NCBI RefSeq assembly: GCF_036511935.1
Contig: NZ_AP028878.1
Location: forward strand, 2,356,001-2,420,000
DNA from: Marinobacter nanhaiticus D15-8W
Lineage (GTDB): Bacteria > Pseudomonadota > Gammaproteobacteria > Pseudomonadales > Oleiphilaceae
Direction of reading: 5' to 3'
Length of the DNA stretch: 64,000 nt
In this document: in pieces, positions 16,409 to 24,412 of the stretch
Layout of the letters: each line of letters begins with the position of its first letter
How positions within the stretch are numbered: position 1 is the stretch's first letter
Notes under the pieces: model-generated
What the model was told of the DNA's origin: nothing
Seen by the model: the letters and a program-made list of their open reading frames with translations, nothing else
The model's database searches: none
Program-made: the position numbers and the translations under genes

Positions 16409-18076
16409 ATGGATACCAAGAACAAACTTCCACTCGACATGATCTACCACTGGGAAACCGCCAAGGCGGAAGATATCTACATGACGCAGCCGATGGGCGG
16501 CGGCACCGTTGTGGAATACACATGGCGGCGTGCCGCTGGCGAGGCCCGTCGGATGGCGGCTTACCTGAAATCCCTCAACCTGCCGGAAAGGAGCCGCATA
16601 GGCATCCTCTCGAAAAACTGTGCCCAGTGGATCATGTCGGATTGGGCGATCTGGATGGCCGGCCATATCTCCGTACCGCTGTATCCCACGCTGAACGCGG
16701 ATACGGTGCGCTACGTACTCGATCACAGCCGGTGTGAGGTCCTGTTTGTCGGCAAATTGGATGATTGGGACTCCATGAAGTCCGGCGTGCCGGAATCGGT
16801 CCACTGCATCTCTTATCCGCTGAGTCCAAAGAATGACTTCAAGACCTGGGATGAGATTGTTGCCAAGTATCCACCGCTGAAAGAGAACGTGGCCCGGGAT
16901 CCGGACGAGTTGGCTACCATCGTCTACACTTCGGGCAGCACCGGCCGGCCCAAGGGTGTCATGCTGAGTTTTGCCAACCTTGGCTACGCCTCCGTCGGCG
17001 GCACTGAAGCGCTGGAGGTTTCCGCCAACGAGCGGATGCTGTCCTACCTGCCGCTGTCTCACGTATTCGAGCGTTTCGTGGTCGAACTGGGCTCGATGTA
17101 CCGCGGCTTCCAGCTCTATTTTGCCGAGTCCCTGGATACCTTCGTAGAGGATCTCAAGCGGGCCCAGCCCACGCTTTTCCTCGCGGTGCCCCGGATCTGG
17201 ACCAAGTTCCAGCACGGCGTGTTCGAGAAACTGCCACAGCAAAAGCTGGAGAGGCTACTGCGTATCCCGCTACTTAATCGCGTCATCAAGAAAAAGATCC
17301 TGACCAACCTGGGGCTGCAACACGTCAAGTTTGCCGGTAGCGGCTCGGCGCCGCTGTCCCACGATATTCTCGAGTGGTATCGGGGGCTGGGACTTGAATT
17401 GCTGGAAGGCTATGGGATGTCCGAGAACTTTGCCTATTCCCATATGACCAAGCCCGGCAGGGCGCGCACCGGCTACGTGGGCGAAGCGCTTCCGGGGGTG
17501 GATGTGAAGATCAGCGAGGAGGGCGAAGTGCTGGTCAAGAGCCCGGCTACCATGATGGGGTACTACCTGGACGAGGAGAAGACCCGCGAAACATTCACGG
17601 AAGACGGTTATCTCCGTACCGGTGACAAGGGTGAGATCGATGACCTGGGGCGCCTGAAGCTAACCGGCCGTATCAAGGAAATCTTCAAGACCAGCAAGGG
17701 TAAGTACGTCGCACCAGCGCCGATCGAGAATCGCCTGATGAGTCACCCCGATATCGAGATGGTCTGTGTATCCGGCGCCAACTATCCTCAGCCCCATTGC
17801 CTGGTTATGCTGTCCGAGGACGCCCAGCGAAAGACTGCCGATAGCGCTTTCCGCAAGGAGCTCGAAACCAGTTTCGCTTCGCTGCTCAGCGATGTGAACA
17901 ATGCAGTGGACCCCCATGAGCAGTTGAAGTTTATCGCTGTGGTCAAGGATGAGTGGACGATCGAGAACGATTTCCTGACCCCGACGATGAAGCTCAAACG
18001 CAACATGGTCGAGGACGCGTACAAGGCGAACACCGATAGCTGGTATGCCCAGAAGCAGCCGGTGATCTGGCAGTAA
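16409..18076 (+). CDS. AMP-binding long-chain acyl-CoA synthetase
   Basis: 555-residue ANL-superfamily enzyme that activates a carboxylic acid, most likely a fatty acid, to acyl-AMP and then acyl-CoA. The P-loop-like motif is YTSGSTGRPKGV (near residue 173), with GYGMSE, YLRTGDKGEID and the C-terminal catalytic region KTSKGKYVAPAPIEN. The LPLSHVFER stretch is typical of long-chain acyl-CoA synthetases related to the FadD15 type. AAGGAAA precedes the ATG. It is monocistronic, followed by a hairpin and a thioesterase. In oil-degrading and wax-ester marine bacteria such enzymes feed acyl-CoA to storage or oxidation; the precise substrate is not determinable. Confidence 0.93.
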   Translation: MDTKNKLPLDMIYHWETAKAEDIYMTQPMGGGTVVEYTWRRAAGEARRMAAYLKSLNLPERSRIGILSKNCAQWIMSDWAIWMAGHISVPLYPTLNADTVRYVLDHSRCEVLFVGKLDDWDSMKSGVPESVHCISYPLSPKNDFKTWDEIVAKYPPLKENVARDPDELATIVYTSGSTGRPKGVMLSFANLGYASVGGTEALEVSANERMLSYLPLSHVFERFVVELGSMYRGFQLYFAESLDTFVEDLKRAQPTLFLAVPRIWTKFQHGVFEKLPQQKLERLLRIPLLNRVIKKKILTNLGLQHVKFAGSGSAPLSHDILEWYRGLGLELLEGYGMSENFAYSHMTKPGRARTGYVGEALPGVDVKISEEGEVLVKSPATMMGYYLDEEKTRETFTEDGYLRTGDKGEIDDLGRLKLTGRIKEIFKTSKGKYVAPAPIENRLMSHPDIEMVCVSGANYPQPHCLVMLSEDAQRKTADSAFRKELETSFASLLSDVNNAVDPHEQLKFIAVVKDEWTIENDFLTPTMKLKRNMVEDAYKANTDSWYAQKQPVIWQ

Positions 18077-18135
18077 CTTTGACGAGCTCCGGTGGGTTGC
18101 AGCCTGCGGGAGTATGGGCCATCGATCGTTAGCAA

Positions 18136-18155
18136 AAGGCCTCCCCGGAGGCCTT
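18136..18155 (+). terminator. Probable terminator after the acyl-CoA synthetase
   Basis: AAGGCCTC (18136-18143) pairs with GAGGCCTT (18148-18155) across a CCCG tetraloop, 60 bases after the stop codon. The following T content is low (CCTTGCATTT), so strength is uncertain. Confidence 0.6.
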
Positions 18156-18254
18156 CCTTGCATTTAAGGACAATGGAATTCCCTGGCCAGCCTTTGGTCG
18201 AATTGGGTGAGGTTCTCATGCAGCTTAGACTGACTGTAAAGGAGGACGATCCCT

Positions 18255-18731
18255 ATGGCCCAGCTTGCCCGGTTGAAAGAGCGCATCAACGAAGAAATCC
18301 CCCTGACCCGCGCCCTGGGCGTAACCTTCTCCGACTATACCGGCGACAGTATCATCGCCCGCGCGCCCCTTGCATCGAACCACAATCACCAGGGAACCGG
18401 CTTTGGTGGCAGCCTCTACGCCGTTGCCGTGACGGCTGCGTGGTCGCTGCTTGAGCTCTGGCTTGAGGCGCGTGGACTCATGGGGCGGGTAATCATTCAA
18501 TCGGGCACCATGGATTATGGTCTGCCGGTCAGCAACAACTTCCACGCCCGCTGTACCTTGCCCTCGGAAGAGGATATGCAGCGTTTTGCGCGAAGCGTCG
18601 AGCGCAGGGGCAAGGGACGTGTCTGTCTGGAGTCGACGGTATTCGTAGATGAGGGTGGTTCGGCCTTTCCCGCCGCCACTTTCAGCGGCCGCTTCGTCGT
18701 GATCAAGGGCGAAGACGGCCCTGACACCTGA
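18255..18731 (+). CDS. YiiD-type hotdog-fold thioesterase domain protein
   Basis: 158 residues resembling the C-terminal domain of E. coli YiiD (putative thioesterase). NHNHQGTGFGGSLYAVAVTAAWSLL has the N-x-x-G-T-x-F-G-G-S pattern of that hotdog family, where the conserved Asn/Gly segment lies in the active-site helix. AGGAGGAC sits upstream of the ATG. It follows the acyl-CoA synthetase on the same strand with a terminator-like hairpin between them, so acyl-CoA hydrolysis is plausible but not shown. No GNAT domain is fused here, unlike full-length YiiD. Confidence 0.85.
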   Translation: MAQLARLKERINEEIPLTRALGVTFSDYTGDSIIARAPLASNHNHQGTGFGGSLYAVAVTAAWSLLELWLEARGLMGRVIIQSGTMDYGLPVSNNFHARCTLPSEEDMQRFARSVERRGKGRVCLESTVFVDEGGSAFPAATFSGRFVVIKGEDGPDT

Positions 18732-18768
18732 GCGCGATAGTGAAACCAGGCTTTTGTGGATGGCCGGC

Positions 18769-20469
18769 TCAGTGGAACTCCCTGGACTGGGCGATCGACC
18801 GGCTCATCACAATGACCGGTACAATACCCGCAACGACGATTACCAAGGCCGGTAGGCCGCTCTGGCGCAACATCTCATCGGACGCGAACTGGTAGACGTA
18901 AGTCGCCAGGGTTTCGAAATTGAAGGGCCGCAGGATGAGCGTGGCCGGCAATTCCTTCATGCAATCCACGAACACCACCAATGCTGCGGTAAGTAGCGTC
19001 CCGCGGAGCATTGGCAAATGGACCCGCACGAGTGTCTTCCCTGCGGGCACACCCATGGAGCGCGAAGCCATGTCCATGCTGGGGGTGATCTTCTGCAGGG
19101 CACTTTCCAGGCTGCCCGCCGATACAGCCAGGAATCGCACGGTGTAGGCAAACACGATAGCGAAGGCCGTTCCGCTCAACAGCAACCCCGAATTCCAGCC
19201 AAACCAGCGCTCCATGCGTAAATCAAGCCAGTTGTCGAAGGCGGCAAAGGGAACGATGACGCCGACGGCGAGGACGGCGCCGGGCATGGCGTAACCCAGG
19301 CTGGACAAGCGCATCAGGACCCGCATGCCGCGGGTATCGTGGAGGCGTCGGCTGTAGGCCAACAGCAAGCCGATAGCGAGTGTCATCACTGCCGCCGCGC
19401 CCGAAAGGAAAAGGCTGTTCAACGCATTTTCAACGAAGGTCGCGGTCCAGCTCTCCGCGAAGTACTCGATGGCGTAGTACCCCAAGACTAATGCCGGGAT
19501 CACGAAGCCGAGTACCAGGGGAATGGCGCAGACAGCAATGCACAGTACTTGCCGCGGCCGGGAGATCCGGAAACGGTGCAGGGGATGACGCAGGTCCCTC
19601 GCAGCATACTGCTGTTGGCGTCTCCTCGAGTAACGTTCGAGCGTGACCAGGATCAGCACGAAGCTGAGCATTACCGTAGCGATTTGGGCCGCGCCCCCGA
19701 GGTTGCCAAGGTTCATCCAGGTATCGAACAGACCTGCCGTCAGCGTATTGACTGCGAAGAAATCGACGGTGCCAAAATCGTTGAGGGTTTCCATCAGTAC
19801 CAATGAAAGCCCCACCGCAATGGCAGGCCGGGCGATCGGCAAGACTACCCTGAAAAAGGTGCCGAAAGCTGACTGTCCCAGACTGCGGCTGACGGCAAAC
19901 AGGGACGGGGATTGCTCCAGGAACGCGGCGCGGGCCAGGAGGTAGATGTAGGGATAGAGCACCAGGCCGATCATCAGGGTAGCGCCGGTCACGCTGCGGA
20001 TAGACGGAAACCAGTAGTCGGCGGCGTTTCGCCAGCCAAAGAGGTCTCGCAGGAATACCTGCACCGGGCCGGCGTAATCCAACAGGTCGGTGTAAACATA
20101 GGCGATAACATAGGCCGGTACCGCGAAAGGTAATAGCAAGGCCCATTCGAAGAAGCGCCGGCCCGGAAATTGGCACATGGTGACCAGCCAGGCCGTGGCA
20201 ATGCCGATCACCAAGGTGATCATCGATACGCCAAGCATGAGCTTGAAGGTGTTCGACAGGTAGATCGGCAGGGTTGTGTCGATCAGGTGGGGCCAGACAT
20301 TCTCTTCCGGAAAGAGGGCCAGGTAGAGGACCGCAAACACGGGGAGTGCAACCAGCGCGGTTGTAAACGCGGCCGAAAGGACCCAGCGTTTGGACGTGCC
20401 GGAACGCATCTTTGTCTGGTGGAGCTCACTCTGTGCCCCGATAAGTAGGCCGTTTGCCGCCTGGTTCAT
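18769..20469 (-). CDS. fbpB: Iron(III) ABC transporter permease (FbpB type)
   Basis: 566-residue permease with two fused BPD_transp_1 halves (about twelve hydrophobic segments), as in FbpB/SfuB/HitB ferric-ion importers. Each half has its EAA-like loop (for example SLGQSAFGTFFRVVLPIARPAI and SMGVPAGKTLVRVHLPMLRGTL). It lies 72 bp downstream of the binding-protein gene on the same strand. No ATPase gene (fbpC) follows, so the ATP-binding subunit must be encoded elsewhere. The start at 20469 is kept because the next Met (20409) has no ribosome site. Confidence 0.92.
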   Translation of the reverse strand: MNQAANGLLIGAQSELHQTKMRSGTSKRWVLSAAFTTALVALPVFAVLYLALFPEENVWPHLIDTTLPIYLSNTFKLMLGVSMITLVIGIATAWLVTMCQFPGRRFFEWALLLPFAVPAYVIAYVYTDLLDYAGPVQVFLRDLFGWRNAADYWFPSIRSVTGATLMIGLVLYPYIYLLARAAFLEQSPSLFAVSRSLGQSAFGTFFRVVLPIARPAIAVGLSLVLMETLNDFGTVDFFAVNTLTAGLFDTWMNLGNLGGAAQIATVMLSFVLILVTLERYSRRRQQQYAARDLRHPLHRFRISRPRQVLCIAVCAIPLVLGFVIPALVLGYYAIEYFAESWTATFVENALNSLFLSGAAAVMTLAIGLLLAYSRRLHDTRGMRVLMRLSSLGYAMPGAVLAVGVIVPFAAFDNWLDLRMERWFGWNSGLLLSGTAFAIVFAYTVRFLAVSAGSLESALQKITPSMDMASRSMGVPAGKTLVRVHLPMLRGTLLTAALVVFVDCMKELPATLILRPFNFETLATYVYQFASDEMLRQSGLPALVIVVAGIVPVIVMSRSIAQSREFH

Positions 20470-20541
20470 AAGAATGTGTTGCCTTGCCCGAAAGGCGCGG
20501 AGTCTACCAGACCTTCCGGGTTCGGCAATCCAGCGCGCGGA

Positions 20542-21558
20542 TCAGTTATCGTAATTGACCCGGTCGACCATCTTGACGGCGGCTTCCCGGTTTTCTGCGA
20601 TCGTCTGCAGGGACAGCTCGTCCGCATTCAGGTCACCCCAACTCGCAACCAGCTCCGACGGCTGCACCGCAGGATTGACCGGATATTCGAAGTTGACCTT
20701 GGCGTAGATACGCTGGGCTTCCGGCGTGGTCAGGAATTCCATGAACTTGATGGCGTTGTCGCGGTTGGGCGCGCTGTTGGTGAGGGCCATGCCGCTAATA
20801 TTGACGTGGGCGCCGCGGCCATCGGCGTTCGGGAAAACAACGTTGACGGCTTCGGCCGCCGGCCGCTGGTTCTCGTCCTGCAGCATGTTGCCGTAGTAGT
20901 AGCTATTGCCGATAGCCAGGTCGCAGACCCCCTCCGCTACGGCCTTGATCTGGTCACGATCGCCGCCCTGGGGCTTGCGTGCCAGGTTGTCCTTGACCCC
21001 TTGCAGCCACTCTTCGGTCTCCGCCTCACCGTGGTGGGCGATCATCGACGAAATAAGCGCTATGTTGTACGGGTGCTTACCGCTTCGGGTGCAGATGCGG
21101 CCTTCCCATTTGTCGTCCGCCAGTTGCTCGTAGGTCGTGATTTCACCCCGTTCGACCCGCTCTTTGGAGGCAAAGATCAGACGGGCACGGGTGGTAAGGC
21201 CGTACCATTTGCCTTCGGGATGACGGTACTGTTCGGGAATATCCTCTGACAGAACATCGGTTTCCAGGGGCGCGGTGAGGCCGCGCTCGACCAGTTCATT
21301 CAGTCGCGAGATATCGACGGTCATGACGACATCTGCTGGGCTGTTACGGCCCTCGCGTTCAAGCCTCTCGGCCAGTCCTGATTTCGCAAAGACGACGTTG
21401 GTTTCGATTCCGGTTTTCGTTGTGAATGCTTCGAGTAGCGGCTCGAGCAGATAGGGCTGACGGTAGGAATAGATGTTGACTTCATCCGCTGCGCTGGCGC
21501 TCATTGGGGCGGAAAGGAGGAGTGTGGTCAAACCAACGGTCATCGTGTGCTTTAGCAT
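20542..21558 (-). CDS. fbpA: Iron(III) ABC transporter periplasmic binding protein (FbpA type)
   Basis: 338-residue exported ferric-ion binding protein. Signal peptide about 1-23 (LLLSAPMSASAADE). The mature protein begins VNIYSYRQPYLLEPLLEAF, as in FutA/FbpA. The tyrosine cluster NSYYYGN is the usual Fe(III) ligand site, and GRGAHVNISGMAL is typical of the C-terminal lobe. It is the first gene of a two-gene iron operon with fbpB. Two Fur-like sites upstream suggest iron repression. Confidence 0.94.
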   Translation of the reverse strand: MLKHTMTVGLTTLLLSAPMSASAADEVNIYSYRQPYLLEPLLEAFTTKTGIETNVVFAKSGLAERLEREGRNSPADVVMTVDISRLNELVERGLTAPLETDVLSEDIPEQYRHPEGKWYGLTTRARLIFASKERVERGEITTYEQLADDKWEGRICTRSGKHPYNIALISSMIAHHGEAETEEWLQGVKDNLARKPQGGDRDQIKAVAEGVCDLAIGNSYYYGNMLQDENQRPAAEAVNVVFPNADGRGAHVNISGMALTNSAPNRDNAIKFMEFLTTPEAQRIYAKVNFEYPVNPAVQPSELVASWGDLNADELSLQTIAENREAAVKMVDRVNYDN

Positions 21559-21585
21559 CGATCGGGTGCTCCTAGTAAAGCTATG

Positions 21586-21604
21586 AGAGATTATTCTGAT
21601 TATT
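21586..21604 (-). promoter_or_regulatory. fur box: Fur-like site proximal to fbpA
   Basis: On the minus strand the element contains AATAATCAGAATAAT, related to the GATAAT hexamer array of Fur boxes (about 11 of 19 positions by eye). It lies 28 bp before the fbpA start. Candidate only. Confidence 0.45.
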
Positions 21605-21667
21605 CACTGTCAACGGCTTCACCGGGAATGCGATGCGTGCCGATTAACTGTGATTGCTGTTATAAAA

Positions 21668-21686
21668 CGAACGTATTCTCATTATT
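21668..21686 (-). promoter_or_regulatory. fur box: Fur-like site distal to fbpA
   Basis: On the minus strand AATAATGAGAATACG, containing the ATAATGAGAAT core common in gammaproteobacterial Fur boxes. It overlaps a TATAAT (21684-21689, minus strand) about 125 bp upstream of fbpA. A Fur site overlapping a -10 element fits iron repression of fbpAB. Confidence 0.5.
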
Positions 21687-21835
21687 ATAGTTGAATAAAT
21701 CAAATACCTCGTTGCAAATAATCACAGGCGAACCTGTTGCGTTTAGTGCTATGCTCACCAGCAAACAAGGAATTGGCGAGCCTGCTCCGGGCCGCCAAGT
21801 GTTGTCTGTTGTCAATGCTGTAGTTGAGCCCAACA

Positions 21836-22102
21836 ATGTCAATTGATCGACGAGCCCATATCCGTACTGCGTTGAATGCGCAGGTCAGTGTTACCCACCC
21901 CTCGCTCGGGCGGCGAATCTACAATACCCGTGACATCTCGGACGGTGGCATTTTCGTCGTTGCCGAAGAGGATGAATTGCCCGCGATCGGCGACCGTGTC
22001 GAAGTCCAGGTCCAGGGTTTGCCGGTACCGGCTCCCGTTCTGGAAATGGAAGTGGTACGAATGACGGTTGACGGGTTCGGGCTCCAGTTCATCAATCTCT
22101 GA
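21836..22102 (+). CDS. PilZ-domain c-di-GMP binding protein
   Basis: 88-residue single-domain PilZ protein. The two signature elements are both present: RxxxR in DRRAHIR (residues about 4-10) and DxSxxG in RDISDGGIFV (about 34-43), so it probably binds c-di-GMP. The frame extends to a TTG at 21824, but ATG 21836 is preferred because the RxxxR motif is then near the N-terminus, as usual. Ribosome site is weak. The same-strand neighbours are a lipoprotein and an HD-GYP protein, which suggests a local c-di-GMP group. Target process unknown. Confidence 0.88.
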   Translation: MSIDRRAHIRTALNAQVSVTHPSLGRRIYNTRDISDGGIFVVAEEDELPAIGDRVEVQVQGLPVPAPVLEMEVVRMTVDGFGLQFINL

Positions 22103-22204
22103 AACCTTTCCGTATCGGATACATTCGATTTCAGGACGCCTGCAATCTTCAAGGCTCATCGACCTGAGCTTCGAGCTGTGAAAAGCTCGTCATAACGGTG
22201 TATC

Positions 22205-22237
22205 CGGATATGGCATAGTTGCACACTGCCATATCCG
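22205..22237. repeat. Perfect 11-bp inverted repeat upstream of a lipoprotein gene
   Basis: CGGATATGGCA (22205-22215) and TGCCATATCCG (22227-22237) are exact inverted repeats separated by 11 bases, so the dyads are two helical turns apart, and lie just before the ATG at 22253. It could be an operator for a dimeric regulator or a hairpin near the ribosome site that controls translation. No T-run follows, so a terminator for the PilZ gene is less likely. Confidence 0.55.
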
Positions 22238-22252
22238 CCGCATGGACGAACG

Positions 22253-22840
22253 ATGAAACGGAATTGCCTGCCGCTGACTACAGTCTCCCTGTTGATAAGC
22301 GCATTTCTCGGGGGCTGTGCCTCTTACCAGAACCACTATGGTGTTTTCAGTGCCGCTAACTCCGCAGGGGAGGCGCGTCAGTTCCGCGTGACCTGGACGA
22401 CAGCCGACTACCCCGATTGGTGGCTAGCCTCGGACCAGGCCACGCCGATCCGTCTGGAAACCCAGTGCAGTACACGAACCTGGGTTTTAAAGGACGCCTC
22501 ACACCGGACACCCCATGCCGACGCCTGTGGAGAGGGGATCGTTGCTTGCGGCGATCCGGAACAGGACCTGGAGGCTGCCAGCGGAGAGCCTGCCGGTGCC
22601 GGCGTTCAGTGTATGCGCATCGCCAATGCCGATCGGGTGCTGGAACTCGATCGCCAGGTGCGGCTCCTTGTGGCCTGCAAGCCGAATGATACCGAGGTAT
22701 TGGTCGGGGGAGAGGCCGTTAACCGCGATTATCTCCGGACCTCAGTGGTGCCCTACAGCATCAGCGTCCGACGTGCACCACGAGACAGTCTTTCCTCCCG
22801 CCCGCCGGAATTCGACAATGGCATCTGCGCCAAGGACTAG
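22253..22840 (+). CDS. Putative lipoprotein of unknown function
   Basis: 195 residues with a lipoprotein signal peptide and lipobox LGGC (Cys 22), followed by ASYQNHYG, so it is likely an outer-membrane lipoprotein. Several Cys residues after the lipid Cys (in TQCST, DACGEG, VACGDP, VQCMR, VACKP, GICAKD) could form periplasmic disulfides. No family recognised. It sits between a PilZ protein and an HD-GYP protein on the same strand, and a striking inverted repeat lies immediately upstream. Whether it belongs to a c-di-GMP output pathway is speculation. Confidence 0.75.
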   Translation: MKRNCLPLTTVSLLISAFLGGCASYQNHYGVFSAANSAGEARQFRVTWTTADYPDWWLASDQATPIRLETQCSTRTWVLKDASHRTPHADACGEGIVACGDPEQDLEAASGEPAGAGVQCMRIANADRVLELDRQVRLLVACKPNDTEVLVGGEAVNRDYLRTSVVPYSISVRRAPRDSLSSRPPEFDNGICAKD

Positions 22841-22998
22841 AGCCTGCGCATGGATTGTGACGGACGTCACGCCTTCAGTGATAAGCCATTCTCGATGCTA
22901 CGTTTTGTTGCACGCGGATATGGTCTGTAACGAACTGTTATGTCTCGGTTGCAGGCGAGTACAAAATCGTAATTGTGTCTTGGATTGGGATGATCAGA

Positions 22999-24339
22999 AT
23001 GGAAGCGTCGATCAATTTGCTGGGCTCGAGGTACGTCGTGGGTGTCCGCCAGAGAAAGGTAGCGGTTCATGATTTGACGGTTGGCGCGTTCGTGTCCGAT
23101 CTGGATCGTCCGTGGCACCAGACCCCGTTCCCAATCCAGGGCTTCTATGTCCGCAGCCAAGACGATATCCGCTCGCTCACGTCATTCTGCAAGTGGGTGA
23201 TGGTGGATGTGGCGGAAACCCGTGATACCTCGGAGTTTGAAACGTCCGGTGCGCCCATCTTTGCCCGCCGTAGCGCCAAACGCATCGATCAGGATATCGT
23301 GCAGTTACCGCCCATACAGGTGCGTAATCGCCAAGATTATCCGATCGCCTCGACGCTCAAGAAAGAGGCCCGCCAGAGCACTCGCCTGCTAAAGGACGTG
23401 GATAAGGCTCTCAAGCTGGTTGAGCGTGAGGTCCGGGGCGGGGCGCAGCCCGATTTCCGTGTTCTGTCGCGAGTCGCCAGAGGGATGGCCGGCAGTGTGG
23501 TCCGGAATCCGGATGCCATGCTTTGGGTTGCCCGGCTACGCCAGCACGATGATCACAGTTATCGGCATTCGCTGAATGCTGCTGTCTGGGCATTGGTTTG
23601 CGGCCGCCATATGGGGTTGGAGGTCGATGCCCTGAACAACCTGGCCCTCGGCGCATTACTTTGCCACATCGGCAAGCTCGACCTTCCTGTGCAACTAGTA
23701 CGTAAGGACACGATGCTCGATGTCGACGACTATGCCGAGTTTCGAACCTATGTCGAGAAGGGGGTTCAGCGTCTGCAGCAGGCAGGTATGCCCCGTGCGG
23801 TCATCAATGTCGTCCAGTATCACCGTGAACGGCACAATGGTTCAGGTTTCCCCGGGCGAGTGCGGGGTGATCGCATCCCGTTGCTGGCGAAAATAGCCGG
23901 GCTGGTGGATTACTACGAAACCCTGGTCGAGCCGCGGGGCGAACATACACCCATGACCCCCGCCCAGGCAGTGGCTCATCTGTTCGAACTTCGCAATATC
24001 GAGTTCCAGGAAGACCTCGTCGAGCACTTCATCCAATCCATTGGCATCTATCCCACCGGCACGCTCGTCCAGCTCAGCAATGGCCAGCGAGGCGCCGTGA
24101 TATCCAATTCCCGGGGACGTCGTCTCTGGCCCCAGGTCATGGTCATGACTGATATGGAGCAGAAGCCATTAAAGGCAGCCCGCATCGTAAACCTGTCAGA
24201 ATTCAACGAAGGGCGCGAGCCGGAGCAGGTCTTGTCGGTCAGCCATTGCTTGCCGTTTGGAGCCGAGGGCTTGGATCCGCGTCACTTCGAGGTCACGGGT
24301 GCCAACTCGCGCTGGAGTCTTCGCCACCTGATGGGGTAG
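22999..24339 (+). CDS. HD-GYP/DUF3391 protein with degenerate catalytic motifs
   Basis: About 446 residues. The N-terminal DUF3391-like region (KVAVHDLTVGAFVSDLDRPW) is followed by an HD-GYP domain (about 170-360) and a C-terminal region (TGTLVQLSNGQRGAVISNS) usual in this class. HD-GYP enzymes hydrolyse c-di-GMP. Here the first His is kept (H190), but the HD dyad is C222-H223 in ALLCHIGK, and the GYP motif reads HRERHNGSGFP (275-285), losing the second His and changing Tyr to Phe. It may be inactive or a sensor. Start is uncertain: GTG 22975, ATG 22990 or ATG 22999. Upstream genes encode a lipoprotein and a PilZ protein. Confidence 0.88.
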   Translation: MEASINLLGSRYVVGVRQRKVAVHDLTVGAFVSDLDRPWHQTPFPIQGFYVRSQDDIRSLTSFCKWVMVDVAETRDTSEFETSGAPIFARRSAKRIDQDIVQLPPIQVRNRQDYPIASTLKKEARQSTRLLKDVDKALKLVEREVRGGAQPDFRVLSRVARGMAGSVVRNPDAMLWVARLRQHDDHSYRHSLNAAVWALVCGRHMGLEVDALNNLALGALLCHIGKLDLPVQLVRKDTMLDVDDYAEFRTYVEKGVQRLQQAGMPRAVINVVQYHRERHNGSGFPGRVRGDRIPLLAKIAGLVDYYETLVEPRGEHTPMTPAQAVAHLFELRNIEFQEDLVEHFIQSIGIYPTGTLVQLSNGQRGAVISNSRGRRLWPQVMVMTDMEQKPLKAARIVNLSEFNEGREPEQVLSVSHCLPFGAEGLDPRHFEVTGANSRWSLRHLMG

Positions 24340-24412
24340 CTACGACACCATGCGGGTGGCCACCACTTCCTCTTCGTTTTCCGCGTTACACGCCGGAACC
24401 GCTGCCCGATAT

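Noticed and set aside
16331..17242. Open frame of 303 codons opposite the acyl-CoA synthetase
   Set aside because: Antisense shadow of a clear AMP-binding enzyme; no family features.
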